DNA of 64,000 bases from Ignavibacteria bacterium (lineage in GTDB: Bacteria; Bacteroidota; Ignavibacteria; Tepidaquicellales; Tepidaquicellaceae): NCBI GenBank assembly GCA_028714695.1, contig JAQTLX010000009.1:78508-142507 (forward strand). The letters run 5' to 3'. Position numbers and translations under genes: made by a program. Each line of letters begins with the position of its first letter. The stretch's first letter is position 1. Under the pieces are notes generated by a model. The model was given only the letters and a program-made list of their open reading frames with translations, was not told where the DNA came from and searched no databases. Below are positions 25,711 to 35,444 of this stretch, in pieces.

Positions 25711-26175
25711 ATGGGAAAAACAGAACAAAAGAAAATCCCCACAATTGAGGAAATCAGAAAAAAATACGCGCCTATCAGAAACGTAAATATTCAGCATAAG
25801 GAAAAACTCTCGGCGCTTGATAAACTGGCTGTGTGGATTACAAATCACGTCGGAAGCATGGGATTCTTTTTAATTATTTTTGCATGGACCGCACTTTGGC
25901 TGGGCTGGAACACGTTAGCCCCGGTCGATGCAAGATTCGACCCTTATCCCGCATTTGTTCTATGGCTCTTCATTTCTAATATGATTCAGATTTTCCTTAT
26001 GCCTTTGATTATGATTGGGCAGAACCTGCAATCAAAACATTCTGAAATGCGCGCAGAACAGGATTTCATAATCGATAAACGCGCCGAAATAGAAGTAGAA
26101 ACCATCCTTCTTCACCTTGAAAACCAGAACGATATGATTCTTAAAATATTAAAGAACCTGCCGAAACAACAGTAA
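25711..26175 (+). CDS. DUF1003 domain membrane protein
   Basis: A 154-residue protein starting at ATG 25711 (MGKTEQ). After an N-terminal helix, LDKLAVWITNHVGSMGFFL opens the DUF1003 domain, with two membrane helices (about 50-70 and 85-108) and the loop WNTLAPVDARFDPYPAF typical of the family. A C-terminal coiled segment contains EMRAEQDFIIDKRAEIEVE. The function of the family is unknown. Confidence 0.87.
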   Translation: MGKTEQKKIPTIEEIRKKYAPIRNVNIQHKEKLSALDKLAVWITNHVGSMGFFLIIFAWTALWLGWNTLAPVDARFDPYPAFVLWLFISNMIQIFLMPLIMIGQNLQSKHSEMRAEQDFIIDKRAEIEVETILLHLENQNDMILKILKNLPKQQ

Positions 26176-26941
26176 TTTCGGAATTAATAAAAAGTGATTT
26201 ACATTCGCAAAATGCAAATTTAAAATTTAACGAAGCATTTGTTATATCTCGTCGATCTGTCTGATACGTCTGTGTATTACTTCTGTCTTTAATACCTGCC
26301 TTCAACATCTATCTGCTGGTAAAGGAAAAGGGTAGTTAGCGGCATCCAATAGAATTATGAAACAACATGTCCTATTTCTTTGAGCCCCATCTGGACGAAA
26401 TCGAAGTTGAAAAATGTAGTCATTTGTTTTAATCCCGCAGCGCGGGCGGCATTAAATAGAATGATGAAATACCTTATCCTATTTCTTTGAGCCCCATCGG
26501 GGCGGCATCTAATCTTTTTCACACCGCATTCACCCGAATGGTTAACCTTAAATCCGAAACCCACATTAATGTAAACCGTTTTAACGATTTATAACAACCC
26601 CAACCGGAAATACTCTCAAATAAGTCTAGTAATTTCAATTATATATTTTGAATGTGGTCATTTATTGAACCAAATCAATCATAACCTATTATATTTGTAC
26701 AATCGTTCTTTTCCAATACCGCATCTACTTTACATAATAATGAGCGAAAATGAGCGATAATGAGCCATTTTTTAAAAAAATTCACCGGTGTCACAACTTT
26801 GAATTATTTGTCACAGATAATATCTGTAGTTTTTAAATTACCAATTACTAATTATTAATTACTAATTGAAAAAGCCTTGCACTAAAAATATAAAAATACT
26901 ATATTAGTAGATTAGTTATTTAGTAAATTAGTAAAGAAAAC
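26176..26941. repeat. 766-bp gap with REP-like palindromes and short repeats
   Basis: Three palindromic elements are visible: GAGCCCCATCTGGACG near 26381, AATCCCGCAGCGCGGGCGGCAT near 26432 and GAGCCCCATCGGGGCGGCAT near 26490. The first and third share a preceding TCCTATTTCTT. AATGAGCG/AATGAGCC repeats occur near 26740-26765. TATATTTG near 26691 could be a promoter element. No convincing ORF. Confidence 0.6.
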
Positions 26942-27424
26942 ATGAAAATTCCAACAGAATTAAAGCACAAACCTGTTATTGTCTCGGAAGACTACGATTT
27001 AATCGACGGCAGGCTGGCAAACAACTCGGACGCCAAAGGGTTATCTCTGGGTCTTGCGCAATGGAACGATAGAGGCAAACTCGATATTTCCGCCAAAGTG
27101 TGGCGCCATACAGGCGAAAAATGGTCAAGACAATCCGAAGAAATGCCGCTTCATCGCGTTCTTGATCTTGCAATTCTAATTTGTAAGAGCAGACTGGTAT
27201 TCAAAGAAAGATATCGCAAGAACGAGAAAGATTATCCTAAATTTCCGCTTCTCGACAGAATCGGTTTGCAGGGCGGAGCGATGAATGTTTCTATATGCGT
27301 TGACAACGAACATATCGAAGAGGACATTGACCTGTTCGACAAACGCCTGCGCGAAGATGATGAAATGTTAAGCGAAAGAATGCGTACGCTCACAAGATTA
27401 TTAAAGGAACTTGAAATGGATTAA
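26942..27424 (+). CDS. DUF6530-like conserved protein
   Basis: A 160-residue soluble protein. Distinctive conserved-looking segments are KHKPVIVSEDYDLIDGR, NNSDAKGLSLGLAQWNDRG and ISAKVWRHTGEKWSRQSEE. I associate these with the DUF6530 family from memory, with moderate confidence. A charged helix closes the protein. Function unknown. The next gene starts 41 nt downstream. Confidence 0.65.
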   Translation: MKIPTELKHKPVIVSEDYDLIDGRLANNSDAKGLSLGLAQWNDRGKLDISAKVWRHTGEKWSRQSEEMPLHRVLDLAILICKSRLVFKERYRKNEKDYPKFPLLDRIGLQGGAMNVSICVDNEHIEEDIDLFDKRLREDDEMLSERMRTLTRLLKELEMD

Positions 27425-27465
27425 TTTCCATAATTTGAAATACAATAATTTTCAATCAAGCAAAA

Positions 27466-28284
27466 ATGAAAAAAGTAGCATTAATAACCGGCGCGTCATC
27501 CGGCATAGGAAAAGAAACTGCAAAATTATTAATTCAAAATGATTTTATAGTGTACGGCGCTGCCCGCCGCATCGAAAAAATGCACGACCTGAAAGATGCT
27601 GGTGTTCGTTTGTTACAAATGGATGTTACGGATGATGATTCCATGACAAAAGGAATCATGGAAATCATAAATACAGAAAAACGTATTGATGTATTGGTGA
27701 ATAATGCCGGGTATGGTTCTTACGGCGCGCTTGAAGATATTCCGATTCAGGAAGCAAAACGTCAGTTCGAAGTTAATATATTCGGACTTGCACGTCTTAC
27801 ACAATTGGTTATTCCGTATATGCGGACGCAAAACTCGGGAAGGATAATTAATATTTCCTCAATTGCAGGAAAATTCGGAGAACCTCACGGAGCATGGTAT
27901 CACGCGACAAAATTCGCTGTCGAAGGATTAAGCGAATGCCTCCGCATGGAACTTAAACAATTTGGCATTGATGTGGTAATAATAGAACCCGGAGCGATAA
28001 TCACGGAATGGAATACTATAGCAAGAAACAATCTGATGAAAGTATCGGGTGATACTGTTTATAAAAATCTAGCGGCAAAACATTTTAAATTGCTTGAAGC
28101 ATTTGATAAAAAAGGTTCGCAGCCTATTGTGATAGCGCGTAAAGTTGCTAAAGCCGCAATTGTTAATCATCCGCGCACAAGATATTCATCCGGAGGAGGC
28201 GCGAAAATAATTTTGTTCCTGAGAAGTGTACTTTCGGATAAAATGTTTGACAGTGTTTTTCTGTACCTTCTTAAAAAAATATAG
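27466..28284 (+). CDS. Short-chain dehydrogenase/reductase
   Basis: A 272-residue classical SDR: TGASSGIG at the N-terminus, NNAGYGSYG, NISSIAG with the catalytic Ser, and WYHATK with the Tyr-Lys pair. The basic ARR after the second strand favours NADP(H). The C-terminal extension has a hydrophobic end that may sit at the membrane. Substrate unknown. Confidence 0.9.
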   Translation: MKKVALITGASSGIGKETAKLLIQNDFIVYGAARRIEKMHDLKDAGVRLLQMDVTDDDSMTKGIMEIINTEKRIDVLVNNAGYGSYGALEDIPIQEAKRQFEVNIFGLARLTQLVIPYMRTQNSGRIINISSIAGKFGEPHGAWYHATKFAVEGLSECLRMELKQFGIDVVIIEPGAIITEWNTIARNNLMKVSGDTVYKNLAAKHFKLLEAFDKKGSQPIVIARKVAKAAIVNHPRTRYSSGGGAKIILFLRSVLSDKMFDSVFLYLLKKI

Positions 28285-28473
28285 TTACTATCATTCTTGG
28301 AATTCATTGTTAACGTATAATATTTTAATTTGTCAAATGATAACTGCAATTACTCTGCTTGCTGCCCAGTATTATTTTGTAAACCCCAGGTTTCAGCCAT
28401 AGAAAGAAAATAGATTATTAAAAAGGTAATGAGTATTTTATGTTATTCTATTATACAACCTTAATTTCAAGTA

Positions 28474-30486
28474 ATGAAAAAAATAATATATCTTTGCCTG
28501 TTGCTGATTATCGGCAGTATGTCGGCGGCACAGGATTATTCCGGAATGACAGGCGCGGAAATCTGTTCACGCAGCAAGTCATCCAGAAACGCTTTTATCA
28601 ACCCGATGGATGTTTCTCCTAACACACCGAGACATTCATTTGACGTCCAGAATTATAAATTGAATTTAGACATATATAATTGCTTTAAGACTGCAGCAAA
28701 AACATTTACAGGAACAGAAGTAATAACATTCAGAGTTGATTCTACACTTGGTTCAATACAACTTAACGCGATTTATAATTCATTAGGCATAGATTCCGTA
28801 AAACTGTTAAGCGGAACAAATCTTGTCTACTCTCACAGTTCGTCAGCAAACATTTTAACAATCACTCTCGACAGAACTTATTCGCCGGGAGAAACTGTAA
28901 ACGTTTACATAAAATATCATCACAACAATGTAAGCGACGGTTCGTTCAATGTGAATTCTTCTGGATTTGTTTATACCGACTGCGAACCTGAAGGTGCACG
29001 TAACTGGTTTCCTTGCTGGGACAGACCCTCTGATAAAGCCACAACCGATATCACAGTCAAGGTTCCTTCTAATGTAAAAATCGGCTCGAACGGTAGACTC
29101 GCTGATTCGGTTGCAAGCGCAGATACAATCCGGTATCGCTGGATAAGCCGCGATCCGCTTTCAACATATCTTACGGTGCTGACGGGAAGAACAAACTATA
29201 ACTGCGATATTGTCTGGTGGCATAAGATTTCAAATCCTAACGACAGCATTCCTATCCGCCTGTATTATTCAACAGGTGAAAATATATCCGCAACAAAGAA
29301 CGCTATCGCGGATATGACAACATTTTACTCTCAACTTTTCGGCGAACATCCTTTTGAAAAAAACGGCTTCGCTGCTGTTTCAAGTTACGGAGGCGGAATG
29401 GAAAATCAAACATTGACTACCATTTCTCCAAGTTGGAATTCTGTTACAAGTTTGATTTCACATGAATACGGACACCAGTGGTTCGGTGATATGATAACAT
29501 GCGGCACATGGGCGGATATCTGGCTTAACGAAGGATTTGCAACTTATCTCGAAGCGCTCTATTTCGAACACATAACGGGTTATTCCGCATATAAAACTAA
29601 TATACTCAACAATGCTTCTTCATATATGGGCAGCAACCCCGGATGGCCGATTTATAACCCGTCATGGGCAATAACAACACCGCCGACCGGAACTTTGTTC
29701 AACGGTGCCATTACGTATGATAAAGGCTCATGCGTCCTGCATATGCTCAGATATACACTCGGTGATTCATTATTCTTTGCCGCGTTTAAAGCGTATGCAA
29801 CGGACACCGTGAATTTCAAATTGAAAAATGCAGTAACGGATGATTTCACCGCGAAATTCAGTTCGGTGGCGGGACAGGATTTAACATGGTTTATAGATGA
29901 GTGGGTAAAACAGCCGAATCATCCCGCGTACCAGAATAGTTATAACATTACAAACCTTGGAAGCGGAAACTGGCGCGTGAATTTCCGCGCTTACCAGACA
30001 CTGAGCAATACAACGTTTCATAAAATGCCCATCGTTCTTCAGATTTCCTTCAACAGCGGCGCGGATACTTTAGTAAGAGTTATGAATGATGCAAACGGAC
30101 AGATGTTTTCATTCTATTTCAACAGGCAGCCGACATCGCTTTTGTTCGACCCGAATAATGACATAGTTCTTAAAACAGCATCACTTGTTGTAGGAATAAA
30201 TAATGAATTAAATGCAATCCCGGAAAAGTTCGCTCTGCATCAGAACTATCCGAATCCTTTTAATCCCGTAACAAACATTAAATTCGATTTGCCGAAAAGT
30301 TCTTTTGTTACATTGAAGATATTTGATATGCTCGGAAGAGAAGTTGCAACGCTCGTTAATGAAAAACGTGACGCGGGAACATACAGCGTTGACTGGAAAG
30401 CGGGTGAATTTTCAAGCGGTATTTATTTCTATAGTATTAAAGCAGGAGATTTCTCCGAAACCAAAAAAATGTCGATGATAAAATGA
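28474..30486 (+). CDS. Secreted M1-family aminopeptidase with T9SS sorting domain
   Basis: A 670-residue protein with a signal peptide (about 1-18). The N-terminal beta domain precedes the exopeptidase motif GGGMENQ and the zinc site SHEYGHQWFGD (His330, Glu331, His334), with the third ligand Glu in LNEGFATY. The C-terminal 80 residues form a type A T9SS sorting domain: HQNYPNPFNPVTNIKFDLP, then MLGREVATLVNE, SSGIYFYSIKAG and KKMSMIK. It should be exported across the outer membrane to digest extracellular peptides. A triple repeat follows the stop directly. Confidence 0.93.
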   Translation: MKKIIYLCLLLIIGSMSAAQDYSGMTGAEICSRSKSSRNAFINPMDVSPNTPRHSFDVQNYKLNLDIYNCFKTAAKTFTGTEVITFRVDSTLGSIQLNAIYNSLGIDSVKLLSGTNLVYSHSSSANILTITLDRTYSPGETVNVYIKYHHNNVSDGSFNVNSSGFVYTDCEPEGARNWFPCWDRPSDKATTDITVKVPSNVKIGSNGRLADSVASADTIRYRWISRDPLSTYLTVLTGRTNYNCDIVWWHKISNPNDSIPIRLYYSTGENISATKNAIADMTTFYSQLFGEHPFEKNGFAAVSSYGGGMENQTLTTISPSWNSVTSLISHEYGHQWFGDMITCGTWADIWLNEGFATYLEALYFEHITGYSAYKTNILNNASSYMGSNPGWPIYNPSWAITTPPTGTLFNGAITYDKGSCVLHMLRYTLGDSLFFAAFKAYATDTVNFKLKNAVTDDFTAKFSSVAGQDLTWFIDEWVKQPNHPAYQNSYNITNLGSGNWRVNFRAYQTLSNTTFHKMPIVLQISFNSGADTLVRVMNDANGQMFSFYFNRQPTSLLFDPNNDIVLKTASLVVGINNELNAIPEKFALHQNYPNPFNPVTNIKFDLPKSSFVTLKIFDMLGREVATLVNEKRDAGTYSVDWKAGEFSSGIYFYSIKAGDFSETKKMSMIK

Positions 30487-30663
30487 CATAGTCATTTTAT
30501 CGAGACCCGCCTTTTTTGTTGTGGCGGGCTGATGATAAAAACATACATAGTCATTTTATCGAGACCCGCCTTTTTTATTGTGGCGGGCTGATGATAAAAA
30601 CATTCATAGTCATTTTATCGAGACCCGCCTTTTTTGTTGTGGCGGGCTGATGATAACATAAAA
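30487..30663. repeat. Three tandem 59-bp hairpin repeats
   Basis: Units start at 30487, 30546 and 30605 with CATAGTCATTTTATCGAGAC. Each contains CCCGCC, a T run and GGCGGGCTGATGA, able to form a short stem. The first unit starts directly after the TGA of the M1 gene. The same sequence is found at the left edge of the window. Confidence 0.92.
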
Positions 30664-30697
30664 TCATCAAACGTTGAATATTGATTTACGATTTTCA

Positions 30698-30735
30698 AAA
30701 AGGGTTTATCCTTATAGGATGAACCCTTTTCCTTT
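30698..30735 (+). terminator. Intrinsic terminator downstream of the M1 peptidase
   Basis: AAAAGGGTTTATCCT pairs with AGGATGAACCCTTTT over 15 positions with one G-T wobble and a 3-nt loop, followed by pyrimidines. It is placed after the triple repeat. Confidence 0.8.
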
Positions 30736-30943
30736 ATGCAAAACACAAAGGTTTATATCAGTGTAAAAATCAAATCCGACTCAATATTTCCTCTTTCGAA
30801 ATCCGCACACGTACAGGACAACTACCGGAAAAAATATGCAGTTTTCTCTTCAAAATCGGAACGGAATTGAACAAATCGCAGGTTTACGGTAACTATAAGT
30901 TACAATGTATGTTTTATATATAAAGATCTAACATGTTTCTCGT

Positions 30944-33900
30944 ATGCGAATTCTGAAAAGAACGGTAAAATATTTCCTTTGGGTAATCACGGTTTTGATA
31001 ATATTGTTATTAGGGCTTTATATATTTATACAAACCGAAACGTTTAATAAATGGGCTCTTGACTTCACGCTCGATAATCTTAACAAGTCCATGTCTGAAA
31101 AAGATAATCATCTCTATGCAGAATCTATAAACGGAAATATCTTAAAGGGCATAAGAATTAATAACGGAGCCGTTACAATCCGGGGCGATACGCTTTTGTC
31201 ATTCAAATATATTGACCTCAAATATGATGTCTGGGGTTTGCTTAATCAAAAAATATATCTCGATTACGTCGTTCTGAATTCTCCTCAAATTAATTTGGTT
31301 AAAATAAAAGGAGCGGGAGATTCGCTCGTGTGGAATTTCTCAAACTTATTCACTCCTTCCGCCGATACAACTACTTCGGAATTTAAATGGAATGTTTATG
31401 TCGACAAATTCCGCATCGAAAACGGCAGCGCGAAAATATTAGATACTTTGTCATTGGTTCCGTTGTATGCTTCCGATTGGGAAACACAAAAGGAATTCAA
31501 GTTATCCGAACTCAGTTTGAAAAACATTGAAACAGAAATTAACGGCGAGTATTCCGATAAATATAAAAAACTTAATATAAGGTATCTCTCTTTCAATTCT
31601 AATACCGATTTCATACTGAAAAATTTTGCATTGCAGGCATTCATTGACGTGAAAAATAATTTTACGCAGATTACCGACCTGGAACTTATTACGGAAAGAA
31701 CATCTGTCAAAATTCCGCATTTGAAATTATCGGATTACAACCCGATGGTTTTAACCGATTTCGATTCCTTCAAAGATAAAAACATCGAGGCAAAAATCGA
31801 TATTGGAAAATTTAATTTTGCAGACTTGAGGTTCTTAATTCCGACAATTGATATGCTCGATAGTTCGGTATCGCTTAGTCTGGACGCCGACGGAAAATTC
31901 GGTGATATAAACGTTAAAAATCTAAATTTAAAACTTCCAAACTCTGTTATTGAAATTCGGGGAAATGTGAAAAATGTTAACAATCCCGACAGCCTTTATT
32001 TTGACACTTACACCGACAGTAAAATTTCTGCCGGAGATATAAAGACAATTTATAATTCAAAAACATTTCCTGACTTCAGCCGTCTTGGTATTATTAACGC
32101 GAGAATTTTTTACAAGGGCGGACTTAATGAATTTAACAGCATCTTTGAGGTTAAGTCATCCTCCGGAAATGTGAACGGAAACGTCAGCATGAATTTTGAT
32201 AAGGAATATTATGACGGAAAAATAAGCGCCGATAATCTGAATCTGGGTAGTGTTCTGAAAAACAACGCCCTTAAAAGCAACCTTACGTTTGAAGCCGATA
32301 TCAATGGAAGCGGATATTCTCCGCGCAATATGCGCACAAATGTGAATTACACTTTGAAAAAATCTTATTTTGCAGGATATGATATCCGCAGTTCCTCAGG
32401 AATAGTTGATATTAACCGTAATATAGTCGGTTTGAAAATTCAGGCGCTCTCCTCCGCGGGCAGCGCTAAGGTGAACGGTAAAATAAATATATCAAATACG
32501 AAAAATCCCGTTTATTCGCTACGGGGTACCGTGAATAATTTTGACGCTTCCCGTCTAACAAAAAACAGTGACGATAAAAGTAATATTAATTTAAAATTTG
32601 ATATTAATGGCAGCGGAATTTCTGTTGATAAACTGAATGGGAAATATAATGCCGATATAGGAAACTCTTCGTATTCGGAATATTCGATTCCCCAAACGAA
32701 CGTGAAAGCAATTATAAACGCAGATAAAGATAACAGTTCTGTAAATGTAAACTCGGAAGCATTCGAGTTTAATGCAGACGGGACCTTCAATGTCGGCTCG
32801 CTTGTAAAAGCAATTTTGTATAACATTTCCTCCGTAAGCGGTATAGTAACTAAAAAGTTAAATTCCGATACAACCATTGTATTTGAAAACACATACCCCG
32901 AATCTGACTTCGGAATAGTAAACTTAAACTATAAGTTCATAACAAAAGACACAGTAAAACTTAACAAACTTACCGAACCATTCGGCATCGTTGTTAATGG
33001 CAGCCTGTCGGGAAATATAAAAAACTCGCCCGGGTCGTTTGATTTTGTTTCAACTTCAAATATTAAGAATTTCAGTTACAAAGATACATCTATAATACTG
33101 AAAAATTTCAATTCGGATATCATATTTAAAAACAATTACAGCGGCAATAACAATCCTGACTTAATCTCATCTTTAAGCATGAATGTCTCTGCAAACGCGG
33201 ATAGAATAAGAAATAATTCGAATAGTATCGATTCGGTGATTGTGAAAATTATTATGGATAACGGCGTTGCGGAGGCAAGCGCAAAAGGAAAAATGGATTC
33301 TTCAAAGTACGCCGGAGTTTCAGGCAAATTTGATTTGAACGGAAATGCGATATCGGCAAGCATTGACAGCGTGTATGCAAGGTATAATAATTATAGTCTT
33401 AAAAACAGCAATGTATGGACGATAAATTACCTGCCTGCCGAAAATATAGAAATTAAAAAACTCGGTCTTCAAAGCGGAAATATGATATTGAATGTCGACG
33501 GCATTTATTCGTTTACAGGAAACAGCAATATTAATATAAATGCCGAAAATATGGATATCGGCGAAATATATGAAATGATATCGCCGTCGGATTCAAACAT
33601 TACGGGAGAAAGAGTCGCGTATCCCGTCAAAGGCGAATTGGCAAATTTGTCGGCTAATATTCAGGGAACGCCCGGGAATTTAAACTTAGACCTTGAAGTT
33701 AAAACCGGTCTGCTTAAATATGATTCCATCGGAATCGGAAATATTATCGGCAGCATAAAATACAAAGACGAAACATTGTTTCCCGATATTGTAATAACTA
33801 ACAACGGAAATACAGGCAGCATAAAAATTACCGGCAACTATCCGCTGGCAAATCCCTTTGAAGCACATGATACATTGCAAAACATGAACGATAAACCGGC

Positions 33901-35443
33901 GGATTTAAAACTCGTCGCCTCTAATTTTCAGATTCAATATTTTACTAAACTGATTCCGGGAGCCGGAGATTTAAGAGGACTGCTAAACGGTTCGCTGACC
34001 GCTCAGGGCACAATACAAAACCCTGATTTAAAAGGCGATTTGACGATGGTGCAGGGGAAATATTTCCTCAGCCTGATAGGAATGTACTATGACTTTAAAT
34101 TCAAAGTCAGCACGTCCGATTCGAAACTTATTATAGATAACATTAGTATTTATAATCCGGATGACGATACAAAACATATAGATTTCAGAGGAACTATCGA
34201 TTTCGGCGGTTTCAAATTAAATAATATAGATTTGTCTTCTTCGGGAGATGTGGTAATCCTCGACAAAAACAGCCGGGAAAATGCATTCGGCATCACCGGA
34301 AGTCTTCTCGGAGGTATAGGTACACCGCCTATAACGATAAAAGGTAATTTGGAAAAGTTAAATATTGCCGGGCAGTTTTTAATTAAATCCGCGACTATTA
34401 CTTCGCTTCCTGTTTCAGGTCTGGGATATAAAACACCGGATAAAAAAGTAATATACGTAAACGCAAAAGATACGGTGAATAAATTAAGAAGAAAATACGT
34501 GCAGACTTTAAATGAGTATGAAAAAATTAATCCTTTCGAAAGAGATAAATATATTTTAATGGACACAAATAGTATTTCCGTTCTTGAAATGTTAATGATT
34601 AATGTGAATGTCAAAACCGAAAAAAACATGTATGTGTCGATTGATTTCCATAATCTTACAAGGGACAGGCTCTACGGAGAAATAACCGCGGACTTAAATC
34701 TCAGAAGCAGCAGAGGGCGTTTGTTCGCCCGCGGTGAACTGAATGTTGTCGGGAATTCTTATTACAGATTTTACAGAGACTTTAAAGTTAAAGACAGTAA
34801 AATAACATTTTCCGGACCTATCGGCAGTCCCGAACTGGATATTCGGGCTGTGTATGAAAACAGGAAAACAACAGAACAGTTCGGAACAATTTCAAATAAC
34901 CCTATTCAGGTTATATTAACGGTAAAAGGTCCGCCCTCGGATCCCGAAATCTCTTTGAAACTTTATGAAAACGGAACCGAAATGCAGGGGAATGACGCGA
35001 CTGCGGATGCAATTACTTATCTTCTTTTTGGAAAATATAAAAACGAATTAAGCGCTTCGGAACAACAATCAGTGGCTACGGGAATAGGCTCTACGGTCGG
35101 GTCCCTATATGTGTCTTCATTCGTCGGACAGATAATCAGAAATATTGTGCCGTTCATAAACGATGCCGAAATTAATTATTCCGAAGGCGGTATTGAAAAT
35201 ACAAGCGGTAATGTTTCTGCAAATCTATATAATGCGGATATCACCGTGGGAAGCCGCGTTGTAAACAATTCAACTTATCTTGAATTCGATTTGGGATATG
35301 ATGTGAAAAGGATTATAAAAATTGACGTTCCGGAACCGGTTATGCTGCAGTTTTCCCGCGCCCAAATGAGCAAAAATATAATTACTGATACGGATATAAG
35401 ATACAGCACGGGAGTTAAACTTATATACACTATTAAATACTAA
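30944..35443 (+). CDS. tamB: TamB/DUF490-type inner-membrane translocation and assembly protein
   Basis: A 1499-residue protein with one N-terminal membrane helix (about residues 8-30) and a very long beta-rich periplasmic body with repeating N-I-x-G-N/D-I-patterns, typical of TamB/AsmA-like bridge proteins. The C-terminal 400 residues show the TamB domain (GDLRGLLNGSLTAQG, ARGELNVVGNSYYRFYRDF, ATADAITYLLFGKY). TamB-like proteins span the periplasm and carry lipids or assist barrel insertion with an Omp85 partner. The convergent next gene encodes that partner, the stops being 1 nt apart. Confidence 0.9.
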   Translation: MRILKRTVKYFLWVITVLIILLLGLYIFIQTETFNKWALDFTLDNLNKSMSEKDNHLYAESINGNILKGIRINNGAVTIRGDTLLSFKYIDLKYDVWGLLNQKIYLDYVVLNSPQINLVKIKGAGDSLVWNFSNLFTPSADTTTSEFKWNVYVDKFRIENGSAKILDTLSLVPLYASDWETQKEFKLSELSLKNIETEINGEYSDKYKKLNIRYLSFNSNTDFILKNFALQAFIDVKNNFTQITDLELITERTSVKIPHLKLSDYNPMVLTDFDSFKDKNIEAKIDIGKFNFADLRFLIPTIDMLDSSVSLSLDADGKFGDINVKNLNLKLPNSVIEIRGNVKNVNNPDSLYFDTYTDSKISAGDIKTIYNSKTFPDFSRLGIINARIFYKGGLNEFNSIFEVKSSSGNVNGNVSMNFDKEYYDGKISADNLNLGSVLKNNALKSNLTFEADINGSGYSPRNMRTNVNYTLKKSYFAGYDIRSSSGIVDINRNIVGLKIQALSSAGSAKVNGKINISNTKNPVYSLRGTVNNFDASRLTKNSDDKSNINLKFDINGSGISVDKLNGKYNADIGNSSYSEYSIPQTNVKAIINADKDNSSVNVNSEAFEFNADGTFNVGSLVKAILYNISSVSGIVTKKLNSDTTIVFENTYPESDFGIVNLNYKFITKDTVKLNKLTEPFGIVVNGSLSGNIKNSPGSFDFVSTSNIKNFSYKDTSIILKNFNSDIIFKNNYSGNNNPDLISSLSMNVSANADRIRNNSNSIDSVIVKIIMDNGVAEASAKGKMDSSKYAGVSGKFDLNGNAISASIDSVYARYNNYSLKNSNVWTINYLPAENIEIKKLGLQSGNMILNVDGIYSFTGNSNININAENMDIGEIYEMISPSDSNITGERVAYPVKGELANLSANIQGTPGNLNLDLEVKTGLLKYDSIGIGNIIGSIKYKDETLFPDIVITNNGNTGSIKITGNYPLANPFEAHDTLQNMNDKPADLKLVASNFQIQYFTKLIPGAGDLRGLLNGSLTAQGTIQNPDLKGDLTMVQGKYFLSLIGMYYDFKFKVSTSDSKLIIDNISIYNPDDDTKHIDFRGTIDFGGFKLNNIDLSSSGDVVILDKNSRENAFGITGSLLGGIGTPPITIKGNLEKLNIAGQFLIKSATITSLPVSGLGYKTPDKKVIYVNAKDTVNKLRRKYVQTLNEYEKINPFERDKYILMDTNSISVLEMLMINVNVKTEKNMYVSIDFHNLTRDRLYGEITADLNLRSSRGRLFARGELNVVGNSYYRFYRDFKVKDSKITFSGPIGSPELDIRAVYENRKTTEQFGTISNNPIQVILTVKGPPSDPEISLKLYENGTEMQGNDATADAITYLLFGKYKNELSASEQQSVATGIGSTVGSLYVSSFVGQIIRNIVPFINDAEINYSEGGIENTSGNVSANLYNADITVGSRVVNNSTYLEFDLGYDVKRIIKIDVPEPVMLQFSRAQMSKNIITDTDIRYSTGVKLIYTIKY

Positions 35444-35444
35444 A

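Noticed and set aside
28337-28402. 21-codon plus frame upstream of the M1 peptidase
   Set aside because: No RBS and no resemblance to a known peptide; expected by chance in a gap of this size.
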